Program-made: the position numbers and the translations under genes
Notes under the pieces: generated by a model
The model's database searches: none
Seen by the model: only the letters and a program-made list of their open reading frames with translations
What the model was told of the DNA's origin: nothing
Shown here: in pieces, positions 1-7,655 of the stretch
How the letters are laid out: every line of letters begins with the position of its first letter
Numbering within the stretch: the stretch's first letter is position 1
DNA from: Lentilactobacillus buchneri
GTDB taxonomy: Bacteria; Bacillota; Bacilli; Lactobacillales; Lactobacillaceae
NCBI RefSeq assembly: GCF_018314255.1
Contig: NZ_CP073066.1
Span: 434,001-498,000, forward strand
Reading direction: 5' to 3'
Length of the DNA stretch: 64,000 nt

Positions 1-908
1 TTGAAAAAGTTGCTCGGGCAATTCGTCGTAATCGAGTTGGCTTCAACGGTACCGGCCGACCAATTGGTTCATTCCTGTTTGTCGGACCTACCGGTGTTGG
101 TAAAACTGAAATGGCTAAGCAGCTGGCCTATGAACTGTTTGGTTCAAAGGATTCGATGATCCGGTTTGACATGTCTGAGTACATGGAGCCGCATTCAGTG
201 GCTAAGTTGATCGGTTCACCTCCTGGCTACGTTGGGTACGAAGAAGCCGGTCAGTTGACTGAACAGGTTCGTCGTCACCCATACTCCTTGATTTTACTCG
301 ATGAAGTTGAAAAGGCTCACCCTGATGTTCTTCATATGTTCCTGCAGATTCTTGACGATGGTCGTTTGACTGATAGTCAGGGACGAACAGTTTCATTTAA
401 GGATACCATCATTATCATGACCAGTAACGCCGGCCAGGGTAATGCGGAAGCCAACGTTGGTTTCGGTGCTGCAGCCAGTGGGAAGACGCATTCAATTATT
501 GATAAGTTGACCGACTACTTCAAGCCCGAATTGTTGAACCGTTTCGATGACATTGTTGAGTTCCACTCATTATCAAAGGACAACCTGATGAAGATTGTTT
601 CCTTGATGATTGACGATGTCAACGGTATGCTTAAGCAACAAGGATTGAAGATCAACGTGACTGACAAGGCCACGGCCAAATTGGTTGACTTGGGCTACAA
701 TCCAGCTATGGGAGCTCGTCCACTTCGAAGAGTTATCCAAGAGCAGATTGAAGACAAGGTTGCCGACTTCTACTTGGATCACGAAAATGCTGCTACATTA
801 ACAGCTGACGTAGATTCAAAGGGCAACATTGTTATCAAGAGCGACAGTGCGGCTGAAGTAAAAGCTTCAACCAAAGCAAAGCCTGATAGCAAGGATTCAG
901 ATAAATAA
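1..908 (+). CDS. clpE: ClpE-type ATP-dependent Clp ATPase, C-terminal part
   Basis: Clp/Hsp100 AAA+ unfoldase that remodels stress-damaged proteins and probably hands them to ClpP in the cytoplasm. The frame is open from base 3, so the start and the N-terminal part lie outside the window; about 301 residues are visible. In order they show Walker A GPTGVGKT, pore loop GYVGYEEAG, Walker [11 protein letters not shown], sensor 1 MTSNAG, the arginine-finger region LLNRFD and sensor 2 GARPLRR, all from the second AAA+ domain, then a charged Ser/Lys/Asp tail. Wording such as [15 protein letters not shown] and LSKDNL fits ClpE better than ClpC or ClpB, from family recall. An IS30 element begins one or two bases after the stop, separating the gene from its likely terminator at 2031. 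Confidence 0.85.
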   Translation, partial: EKVARAIRRNRVGFNGTGRPIGSFLFVGPTGVGKTEMAKQLAYELFGSKDSMIRFDMSEYMEPHSVAKLIGSPPGYVGYEEAGQLTEQVRRHPYSLILLDEVEKAHPDVLHMFLQILDDGRLTDSQGRTVSFKDTIIIMTSNAGQGNAEANVGFGAAASGKTHSIIDKLTDYFKPELLNRFDDIVEFHSLSKDNLMKIVSLMIDDVNGMLKQQGLKINVTDKATAKLVDLGYNPAMGARPLRRVIQEQIEDKVADFYLDHENAATLTADVDSKGNIVIKSDSAAEVKASTKAKPDSKDSDK

Positions 909-955
909 GCTTGAATTTACACTTTAAGTGCAACACTAATTAAATAAAGAATGGC

Positions 956-1018
956 CCATGGCCAAATTTCTGTAAAATGATGTTTGCGAAAACAATCATG
1001 AAAGGAATTTAGCCATGG
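956..1018 (+). promoter_or_regulatory. RBS/start-codon sequestering hairpin of IS30 type 1
   Basis: Bases 956-971 (CCATGGCCAAATTTCT) can pair with 1003-1018 (AGGAATTTAGCCATGG) with one mismatch and one G-U pair. The right arm contains both the Shine-Dalgarno AGGAA and the ATG at 1015. Transcripts entering from outside would carry the whole hairpin and mask translation, while a transcript started inside the loop would not. This is the logic known for IS10 and similar elements; here it is inference from pairing alone. Confidence 0.6.
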
Positions 1019-2004
1019 ATCACTACAAGCATATTACCATAGATGAACGGGAAACTATCTTTTTAATGAGGAATCATGGAAACTCACTTCGTGAGATTGC
1101 CAGCCATATCAAGAAAAGTTACTCAACCATTTCTCGAGAATTAAGCCGTAATTCTACTGGTAAATCCTATTCACCTTCGAAGGCTCAGGAGAAGTACAAA
1201 CAGCGCAAAGGCAACTGTGGCAGAGTCTCTCTTTTGAGTAATCCTCAGGTGTTTGAAGTGGTGAGAGAACACTTCTGCGAAGACCTTTGGTCTCCGGAGG
1301 AAATATCGAATCGCTTGGCAGTCGAAAAGTATCCGGTGCAGATCAGTACCACGACTATTTACCGTGGGATTTTCAATGGCTTATTTGATAATTTGTTTAA
1401 ATCTGGCAGCTCTAGTGCCGTGCGCCATCTAAGGCATCACGGCAAGTCTCGCCACAATAAAGCTTATCAAGAAAAGCGAGGCAAGATTCCAATCCCCAAC
1501 AAGATTCATGATCGTCCGCGAGAAGCTGACAACCGTGTAGAAATTGGTCACTGGGAAGGTGATACCGTGTTAGGCAAAAGCGGAAAGGCTTGTGTCGTTA
1601 CATTGGTTGATCGAAAATCTCGTTACCTGCTTATTGGTAAAGCTGCTAAAAGAACTTCAGAAGCAGTCACGGATACTTTGAGCGACTTAATGAAGCTATG
1701 GCCTGGTAGATCGTTAACGATTACCCCGGATAGGGGTAAAGAGTTTGCCAAAGTTCAATGTTTAACTGATAAGTTTGGTACGCCCTTCTACTTTCCCGAT
1801 CCTCACTCTCCTTGGCAACGAGGAACTAACGAAAATACTAACGGCTTGCTTCGCGAATATTTGCCAAAAGGAACTGACCTTGATTCAATTACTGACCGCC
1901 GGATACAAGCATATGCAGAACAAATGAATAATCGTCCCCGTAAATGTCTCGGATGGAAAACGCCTTATGAAATATTCTTTAATGTAGTGTTGCACTTAAT
2001 TTGA
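1015..2004 (+). CDS. IS30-family transposase (329 aa)
   Basis: DDE transposase that cuts and joins the ends of its own IS30 element. The N-terminal 50 residues form the usual IS30 helix-turn-helix (ITIDERETIFLMRNHG, then SYSTISRELSRN). The catalytic core shows the first Asp in GHWEGDTVLG (about residue 183), the second in ITPDRGKEF (about 242) and the Glu in RGTNENTNGLLREY (about 275). Its length is normal for the family and the frame looks intact. The ATG follows AAAGGAATTTAGCC, and both signals lie in the hairpin at 956-1018. It differs clearly from the 309-residue IS30 transposase at 30194, so the two copies are different IS types, not recent duplicates. Confidence 0.93.
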   Translation: MDHYKHITIDERETIFLMRNHGNSLREIASHIKKSYSTISRELSRNSTGKSYSPSKAQEKYKQRKGNCGRVSLLSNPQVFEVVREHFCEDLWSPEEISNRLAVEKYPVQISTTTIYRGIFNGLFDNLFKSGSSSAVRHLRHHGKSRHNKAYQEKRGKIPIPNKIHDRPREADNRVEIGHWEGDTVLGKSGKACVVTLVDRKSRYLLIGKAAKRTSEAVTDTLSDLMKLWPGRSLTITPDRGKEFAKVQCLTDKFGTPFYFPDPHSPWQRGTNENTNGLLREYLPKGTDLDSITDRRIQAYAEQMNNRPRKCLGWKTPYEIFFNVVLHLI

Positions 2005-2030
2005 CAATTCAAGAGTATTAAAACATTAAG

Positions 2031-2072
2031 GGGTAACGGTCAGAGTTTGAGACTTTGATCGTTACCCTTTTT
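2031..2072 (+). terminator. Rho-independent terminator, probably of clpE
   Basis: GGGTAACGGTC (2031-2041) pairs with GATCGTTACCC (2057-2067), with one G-T wobble, followed by TTTTT. It lies 18 bases beyond the IS30 right end, so it was probably next to the clpE stop codon before the insertion. Confidence 0.8.
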
Positions 2073-2172
2073 GTATTCTCACCATGATTCCCCAACTATG
2101 GCGCTAACTGTCGCCTTTTCTGGGTCGAATCGTTAAAATAATCCTTAAATTCGGTGGTGCCAATGCTGATTA

Positions 2173-2181
2173 TGCTATAAT
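2173..2181 (+). promoter_or_regulatory. Extended -10 promoter for the gene at 2218
   Basis: TGCTATAAT is a perfect extended -10 (TGnTATAAT) 37 bases before the ATG at 2218, with the Shine-Dalgarno GGAG near 2204-2208. No good -35 box is visible at the usual spacing. Confidence 0.6.
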
Positions 2182-2217
2182 TTTTATTAGAAGATTGTAG
2201 ATCGGAGAGCTTATTAA

Positions 2218-3351
2218 ATGAAGTTCATGGATTGGGTCAAACAACAATTAAATATATTTGTGTCGCCACGATCCCATCGGCAATCAAATCGTCGGGGCCG
2301 TCGCCGGGACTATCACCAACGAAAGCGTTGGCAGTCTGCACAAGTCGACCCGGATAATAGTGCCCAAATGCCAGAAGTGGGTACTTCTTCCAATCAAGAC
2401 GCGGTTGAAGACCAAGCGGATGGGCTGGTCAACGACTCCTCCCCTGCACCTTCTCAAGCCGAGGAGACCATTCAAATCAAGTCTCAAGTGACCTTCTTTT
2501 ATCTCGATGAAAATAACGATCCAATCAAAAAGCCTGACATTTTAATTGGTAACGATGGTGAGCGCTTTTCCCTTCAACTTCCCAGCTTTAAACAATATTA
2601 CCTGGTCTCAATTGATAACTTTTCGACTTATTTTGCCGATACCGATCAAGAAGTCACATTCCGATATGCCCTCAAACAAGGGTTACCGGTCCTAGCCTAT
2701 TATTTGGACATTGATACCGGTGAAACGTTGCATCACGTCACAATCCACTCCGGTAAACTGGGTGAGCCTTATGACGTTTCAGCTGCGGATATCCCCGGCT
2801 ACCGCGTCATCAATGATGTCGGTCCCACTCACGGCCACTTTGACGACCGCACCCATGGAATGATTTTTTATTATCGACGAACCCATTGGCAAACTGTCCA
2901 ACCAGTTGAGTATTATGTCCGTCTGAAAAAGCGACACGCTGTCTTGGACCAACCAAATGGCCATGCGTTACAAACCGGATTGCCGGCCAATGTTATCACC
3001 AAGATTTTTGCCCGCATCGAAACGACGGACAATCAAAGCTGGCTAAATATTGGCGGTTTTGAATGGATAAAAAATGCCGACCTTGAACCCAGTGACCCGC
3101 CGACCAATCATCTCGTTCCACCGATTACGAAAACTTCCAGGAATCCGGTCATGCTGTTTGGAACAGTTGATTTCGTGGCTGGCAGGCCAATTGCAGTCTT
3201 TGATAAACCGTATGGCACCAATACTGGAACAGTGGCAGACGGACAACGGGTTTCAATTAAAGCCCGAATTATCGATGATCAGGGCCTGATTTGGTACGAG
3301 CTGGCCGATCAGTCAGTCATCTTTAGTGAATATGTTAGAATTGATTCTTAA
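2218..3351 (+). CDS. MucBP-like and SH3-like domain protein, unknown function
   Basis: A 377-residue protein not assigned to a known gene. Residues 1-45 are strongly basic (for example RRGRRRDYHQRKR), followed by a low-complexity Gln/Asp/Ser linker. From about residue 90 come two stretches resembling MucBP repeats (TFFYLDENNDP..., then VLAYYLDIDTGETLH... ending GMIFYYRR near 222). From about 228 to the end come two SH3-like stretches (YYVRLKKRHAVLDQPNG...; VAGRPIAVFDKPYGTNTG... IWYELADQ). No signal peptide, lipobox, LPxTG motif or hydrophobic helix is visible, which is odd because MucBP and bacterial SH3 domains usually occur in exported surface proteins. It has its own extended -10 promoter. 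The domain assignment is by pattern recall and moderately sure; the function is unknown. Confidence 0.6.
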   Translation: MKFMDWVKQQLNIFVSPRSHRQSNRRGRRRDYHQRKRWQSAQVDPDNSAQMPEVGTSSNQDAVEDQADGLVNDSSPAPSQAEETIQIKSQVTFFYLDENNDPIKKPDILIGNDGERFSLQLPSFKQYYLVSIDNFSTYFADTDQEVTFRYALKQGLPVLAYYLDIDTGETLHHVTIHSGKLGEPYDVSAADIPGYRVINDVGPTHGHFDDRTHGMIFYYRRTHWQTVQPVEYYVRLKKRHAVLDQPNGHALQTGLPANVITKIFARIETTDNQSWLNIGGFEWIKNADLEPSDPPTNHLVPPITKTSRNPVMLFGTVDFVAGRPIAVFDKPYGTNTGTVADGQRVSIKARIIDDQGLIWYELADQSVIFSEYVRIDS

Positions 3352-3359
3352 TATAATCA

Positions 3360-3494
3360 GATTGGGATAGAAGGGGATTTGATCCCAGACTTTAAGTAAA
3401 AATCGAGTTATTCCTGTTTTGGGAATGACTCGATTTTTTGTTTAAATGACCGGGATCAGCCGTTTGCCAGGTAGGCTTGGCAAGCACGCTGGCC
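3360..3494 (+). repeat. Dispersed intergenic element, copy 1
   Basis: Starts 8 bases after the stop of the gene at 2218 and is clearly related to the reverse complement of 16127-16265. Shared blocks include TTTGATCCCAGA, GTTATTCCTG, CCGGGATCAGCCG, TTGCCA.GTAGGCT and GGCAAGCA.GCTGGCC. The hairpin inside it (3401-3438) keeps its pairing but differs in sequence between the two copies. Confidence 0.8.
3401..3439 (+). terminator. Terminator hairpin inside the dispersed element
   Basis: AATCGAGTTATTCC pairs with GGGAATGACTCGATT across a short T-rich loop, followed by TTTTG. It probably ends the transcript of the gene at 2218; the preceding A-run makes it usable in both directions. Confidence 0.75.
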
Positions 3495-3542
3495 GGGGCC
3501 GCAAGTTTTTGTCAATATAAGAGCGGTAATCAAAGCTGACGG

Positions 3543-4133
3543 CTACTTAAAAATGGCAAATATGAAAACCGATACTAGCGCAATCATGCAAACGACAACC
3601 GCAAATCCACCAACAATCATTAATTTTTCCAACCGATTCTTTGCCGGATCCCGCTTTTGCCGTTGCTCCTCAACATCTTGGCCATCCGTGAAGGCCACAA
3701 TTTCAGCATAAGTTCTCAGGTTTTTGCGTTTCTTTATTCGCTCCACTTGAGATGCGCTAATGAACATGACCGCAAAACAGATGATCGGCACCAAAATAAT
3801 CAACGTCGATTGCTCAAAGTAAATAACTAAACCGATTGACATCGCCCCCAAAGCAGCTGCGATTAGCATCACCCATGTATAAGCTGACATTGCCGCATTG
3901 ACTTTCTTATCAGATAATTTAGCTTTCATCGCTTCCAAATCCCCCTTAATGAGTTCATCTACAGAAACGCCAAATAAAACACTTAGTAGTAAAACATTTT
4001 GAATATCCGGATACTGTTTGCCGGTTTCCCAATTTGAAATTGTCTGCCTGGAAACATATATTTTAGATGCTAATTCTTCTTGAGAAAAACCACGGACTTC
4101 TCGATAAGCCCGAATTTTATTACCAATGTCCAT
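3543..4133 (-). CDS. XRE-family regulator with C-terminal membrane helices
   Basis: A 196-residue protein with an N-terminal Cro/C1-type helix-turn-helix (residues 1-60: IRAYREVRGFSQEELASKIYVSRQTISNWETGKQYP) and three hydrophobic segments at about 87-107, 110-127 and 170-193. That makes it a membrane-anchored DNA-binding protein of a class common in lactobacilli. The cytoplasmic loop between helices 2 and 3 is highly charged. It stands alone, convergent with the gene at 2218. A 10-base palindrome ACGTTAACGT upstream at 4186-4195 could be its own operator. The signal sensed and the target genes cannot be told from sequence. Confidence 0.8.
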   Translation of the reverse strand: MDIGNKIRAYREVRGFSQEELASKIYVSRQTISNWETGKQYPDIQNVLLLSVLFGVSVDELIKGDLEAMKAKLSDKKVNAAMSAYTWVMLIAAALGAMSIGLVIYFEQSTLIILVPIICFAVMFISASQVERIKKRKNLRTYAEIVAFTDGQDVEEQRQKRDPAKNRLEKLMIVGGFAVVVCMIALVSVFIFAIFK

Positions 4134-4347
4134 TTCCTCAACTCCTCATCCAAAAGTATACCTGAATGTTGGGACGATTTCTGTCACGTTAACGTATATT
4201 GTCACCAAAATGCTCAATGAAAAGTCAATGTGACACCTCGTGCGGCGGGTTGTCCAACGCAAACCGCAATCTCAAAGTTTGCCTTTTTTATATAAACACG
4301 TTGTATCTAGCGCTTCGCTTTATCAACCACGACCTAACATATTGGAC
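4134..4347. other. Intergenic, no gene seen
   Basis: Upstream region of the XRE regulator. It holds a likely -10 TATACT (minus strand, about 4157-4162), the palindrome ACGTTAACGT at 4186-4195 flanked by TGTCAC direct repeats, and no convincing coding sequence. Open frames here run into the tail of pepD antisense and look spurious. Confidence 0.5.
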
Positions 4348-4379
4348 AAAAAAGCCGGTGAACAAATATGTTCACCGGC
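4348..4379 (-). terminator. Terminator of prfC-pepD
   Basis: GCCGGTGAACA and TGTTCACCGGC form a perfect 11-bp stem with a 4-base loop. On the minus strand it is followed by TTTTTT. It lies about 85 bases past the pepD stop. Confidence 0.85.
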
Positions 4380-4465
4380 CAGTTCTTCTTCACGAGACCA
4401 AAAGAGTGAAATTGTTCCCTCGTTGGTCGAAACATGCTCCGAAGCTAATCAGCTTGGTCTTGTCT

Positions 4466-5896
4466 CTAAAGATTTTTATCCATATTAAACGTCAACTTGG
4501 ACAGTGTCAGTCCCTTTTCAATCAATTGGTGATTGAAATGCTCAGTGGCAATTCGCATCATTTTGACAACTTCATGATTTTGCTCGGTCAAGTAGCTGGT
4601 CAATTCTTCACCCTTCAGTGCCTGACTTTCATCAATCGCGCTTTGGACGTGGCGCCGCAGTTGTTCCTTCATGTCAGTTAAGAAGTCGACATCATCTTGA
4701 ATAAATTCAGAATAATGGGATTCCACTAACATCGATAACTTGCGGTACATCCAATAGGCGCTGACATCATCGCAATGGACCGGCGTGTTGGCATAAGTAT
4801 CATCGGTATCCGTTGCATTAGCAAAGAATGGCACATATGGTGAAAATGCCGGTACCCCAAAGCACAGCCACATAATTGCATTACTGTTATTTTTGAGATC
4901 ATTACGAATCTGCAAAACATGTGAATTTTGGGTCCGATTCATTGAAATTGGCCGAAACAGCGTCTTAGTGTCCTCATGGCCTTTACTAAACGGATCATAG
5001 GGCGTTTCGTTGTAATGAGAGCTCAAAATGTACTCAACATCTTCGACACTAATTTTATGGTCCGTATGACAGATGAACGGCAAATTTGAGGAAGTTGGTG
5101 ACTGCTCAATTTCCGGATTCAGGTATTTCTGGCCGAACCAAACCCGAGGCGTATTGTAATGACGGTCCTTTTCGTTATCTGTTCCAAAGATGTGACGGAA
5201 GTTAAATCCCTGCTTGTCAGTGTTCAAATGATACTTCTCGACAAATTCTTGGATGCCGTCTGAATACATGAAGTTGTCTGGATCATCAAATTTCACCTGT
5301 TGGATAGCAACTTGATTGGCGGCAATCGCATAGGCGTCATCAGGAATTCGTTGAGCAACCCAGTGATGACCGGTAACAATTTCCATGTACCAGACTTCAT
5401 TGTTATCGCTAAACAAAACCCCATTACCCTCGGGTGATCCATACTGCTTGATTAATTTACCAAGATATTGAACACCGTCTCTGGCAGAATCAATGTAAGG
5501 CAAAACCATTGACTGCAACGAGTCCTCGGCTAAGCCGTCTTTGACCAATGGATCAAAAGCCAGCGCCCGTTCATTCCCGTAGACACTTTCAGTGGCACTC
5601 ATGGCAACGTTCTTTTCGTTAAAGCCACTTTCGGCGTAGACACCTTCCTTATCAACTTCAACGTTGGGCGTCAATGAGTAACGATAAGCCTGCTTGGGCA
5701 GTGGTGCCTTAAAACCATTTTGGTTGGAAGCCCACTCACCGGTTTGGTGATCATTGGCGGGTTCAACATAGAAACGTTGGGGTGTTAGCGGCAAAAATGT
5801 ATCATCATTTCTGGCAATCATCGTTGAGCCATCGATGGAAGCTTTTTTACCGACAAGAACTGTGGTGCATGCGGACAAATGTTTGGAAACCATCAT
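4466..5896 (-). CDS. pepD: Dipeptidase PepD, peptidase family C69
   Basis: Cytoplasmic N-terminal-nucleophile dipeptidase that hydrolyses a broad range of dipeptides from peptide uptake; these bacteria depend on peptides for amino acids. The 476 residues match the usual C69 length. The start of the protein carries the family signature SACTTVLVGKKASIDGS, with Cys10 the expected nucleophile, then MIARNDD. The first Met pair is preceded by AGAAGAG. The gene begins 21 bases after prfC stops and ends before a strong terminator, so the two are probably one transcript. Nothing looks broken. Lactobacilli often have several paralogues (pepDA and others); which one this is cannot be decided here. Confidence 0.9.
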   Translation of the reverse strand: MMVSKHLSACTTVLVGKKASIDGSTMIARNDDTFLPLTPQRFYVEPANDHQTGEWASNQNGFKAPLPKQAYRYSLTPNVEVDKEGVYAESGFNEKNVAMSATESVYGNERALAFDPLVKDGLAEDSLQSMVLPYIDSARDGVQYLGKLIKQYGSPEGNGVLFSDNNEVWYMEIVTGHHWVAQRIPDDAYAIAANQVAIQQVKFDDPDNFMYSDGIQEFVEKYHLNTDKQGFNFRHIFGTDNEKDRHYNTPRVWFGQKYLNPEIEQSPTSSNLPFICHTDHKISVEDVEYILSSHYNETPYDPFSKGHEDTKTLFRPISMNRTQNSHVLQIRNDLKNNSNAIMWLCFGVPAFSPYVPFFANATDTDDTYANTPVHCDDVSAYWMYRKLSMLVESHYSEFIQDDVDFLTDMKEQLRRHVQSAIDESQALKGEELTSYLTEQNHEVVKMMRIATEHFNHQLIEKGLTLSKLTFNMDKNL

Positions 5897-5917
5897 ATCT
5901 CTTCTTTCAAAGTTAAA

Positions 5918-7501
5918 TTATAGTTTGGCGGTTAATGTAACATCAGGGTACTTATCCTTGAACCAGCGAAGGGCAAATTCATTCTCAAATAAGAATAAGG
6001 GATTGCCGGCGCGATCCTTTACCAATAAGTTTCTGGAGGACGACATCTTTTCGTCAAGTTGATCAGGATCAATCCAGCGGGCAATCTTATGGCCCATTGG
6101 ATCCATATTAACCTCAGAATTGTATTCGTTCTTCATTCTGAATTGGAAAACTTCAAACTGCAGTTGACCGACTGCCCCGAGAATATAGTCATTGGTGGTA
6201 TAGGATTGGTAAAGCTGTACCGCCCCTTCTTGGACCAGTTGGTCGATTCCTTTATGGAATGATTTTTGTTTCATGACGTTTTTGGCAGAAACTCGGACAA
6301 ATAGTTCCGGAGTAAACTGGGGCAGCTTTTCAAACTCGACTTTTTTCTTACCAGTATAAATCGTGTCACCAATCTGGAAATTACCAGTATCATATAATCC
6401 GATAATATCTCCGGCAACCGCCGTCTGGACGTTCTCTCTGGTATTAGCCATGAACTCGGTCACATTGGATAATCGCAGTTTCTTCTGTGTCCGATAAAGG
6501 TTAACGTCCATCCCCTTCTCAAACTCACCGGAGCAAACCCGGACAAACGCGATCCGGTCCCGATGATTCGGGTTCATGTTCGCTTGAATCTTGAAGACAA
6601 AACCAGAGAAAGTATCGTCATCCGGCTTGATTAAGTCGCCTTCTTCAGTCTTGTGGGCACTTGGCGCCGGTGCGTATTTCAAATAAGCGTCAAAGAACGT
6701 CTTGACACCAAAGTTGACCAAGGCTGACCCAAAGAATACCGGAGTCATATCACCAGTCGCAATTTTACCCTCGTCGAATTGATTACCAGCCATATCCAAG
6801 AGTTCAATGGCGTCTTTGGCGTCTTCAAACTGTTCGTCTTGAGCGAGTTGATCGTTGTTCACCGGATCATTATTATCGTCCAAATCAACAATTTCTGAAG
6901 ACTGGTTGTTTTTTTCGTGATTATAAAGTTCAACGTGATGGTTATAGCGATCAAAAATTCCAGTCAAGGTCTTGCCCATGCCAATTGGCCAATTCATCGG
7001 GTAGGCTTCAATGCCTAACACATTCTCTAATTCGTCAACCAGATCCATTGGTTCCCGACCATCACGATCGAGTTTATTCATAAAGGTGAAAATTGGAATG
7101 CCCCGCATCTTACAGATTTGAAATAACTTCTTAGTCTGCGGTTCAATCCCTTTGGCGGAATCAATCACCATCACGGCAGAGTCCACCGCCATCAGTGTCC
7201 GATAAGTATCTTCGGAAAAATCCTCATGGCCCGGGGTATCCAAAATATTAATTCGTTTGCCACCGTAATCAAACTGCATCACGGAACTGGTAACGGAAAT
7301 CCCCCGCTTCTGTTCAATTTCCATCCAGTCGGATTTGGCAAAATTACCGGTCTTTCGGGCTTTTACCGTTCCAGCTGAGCGAACGACGCCACCAAAGAGC
7401 AGCAGCTGCTCCGTGATGGTTGTCTTCCCGGCATCGGGGTGGGAAATGATCGCAAATGTCCGCCGGGTACTGTCTTCCTTTTCTAATTGTTGGGTATTCA
7501 T
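5918..7501 (-). CDS. prfC: Peptide chain release factor 3
   Basis: GTPase RF3, which speeds recycling of RF1/RF2 from the ribosome after termination. The 527 residues match family length. G-domain motifs are clear: G1 SHPDAGKTT, the switch-I region [10 protein letters not shown]3 DTPGHEDF and G4 NKLDRDG. They are followed by the domain II/III region and a C-terminal ending [13 protein letters not shown] typical of RF3. An acidic, Asn-rich insert (about residues 198-215, [11 protein letters not shown]) lies in the G domain. The ATG follows GGAAG. It is probably transcribed with pepD downstream. Confidence 0.95.
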   Translation of the reverse strand: MNTQQLEKEDSTRRTFAIISHPDAGKTTITEQLLLFGGVVRSAGTVKARKTGNFAKSDWMEIEQKRGISVTSSVMQFDYGGKRINILDTPGHEDFSEDTYRTLMAVDSAVMVIDSAKGIEPQTKKLFQICKMRGIPIFTFMNKLDRDGREPMDLVDELENVLGIEAYPMNWPIGMGKTLTGIFDRYNHHVELYNHEKNNQSSEIVDLDDNNDPVNNDQLAQDEQFEDAKDAIELLDMAGNQFDEGKIATGDMTPVFFGSALVNFGVKTFFDAYLKYAPAPSAHKTEEGDLIKPDDDTFSGFVFKIQANMNPNHRDRIAFVRVCSGEFEKGMDVNLYRTQKKLRLSNVTEFMANTRENVQTAVAGDIIGLYDTGNFQIGDTIYTGKKKVEFEKLPQFTPELFVRVSAKNVMKQKSFHKGIDQLVQEGAVQLYQSYTTNDYILGAVGQLQFEVFQFRMKNEYNSEVNMDPMGHKIARWIDPDQLDEKMSSSRNLLVKDRAGNPLFLFENEFALRWFKDKYPDVTLTAKL

Positions 7502-7596
7502 GTTTACTTCCTTTCAGGCGAGTCAATAACTAATTAATTTTAACACGTTTTCGTCGACTCTCCTAGAACCCGCCTTAATTTCATTGGCTGCAATCC

Positions 7597-7644
7597 AAAA
7601 CAAAGAGGATGGAAACAAAACATCAGCTTTGTTCCATCCCCTCT
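7597..7644 (-). terminator. Terminator hairpin after the glycerophosphotransferase gene
   Basis: AGAGGATGGAAACAAA (from 7604) pairs imperfectly with TTTGTTCCATCCCCTCT (ending 7644), with two small bulges. The minus strand continues TTTGTTTTGG. It lies between the gene ending at 7656 and prfC. Confidence 0.7.
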
Positions 7645-7655
7645 GTGATGTGAAA

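Larger units (their letters stand above)
910..2013 (+). mobile_element. IS30-family insertion sequence (copy type 1)
   Basis: About 1.1 kb element with one transposase gene. Imperfect terminal inverted repeats are visible: the left end reads TTGAATTTACACTTTAAGTG from 911, and the reverse complement of the right end reads TTGAATTGTCAAATTAAGTG ending near 2012; both continue into CAACACTA. The transposase stop codon lies inside the right repeat. A target duplication is not clear (IS30 elements make only 2-3 bases), so the outer boundaries are uncertain by a base or two. It sits between clpE and a terminator hairpin that probably belonged to clpE. Confidence 0.85.

Noticed and set aside
4199..4681. 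Plus-strand frames across the pepD 3' end
   Set aside because: They run antisense to pepD and through its terminator; no ribosome site and atypical composition.
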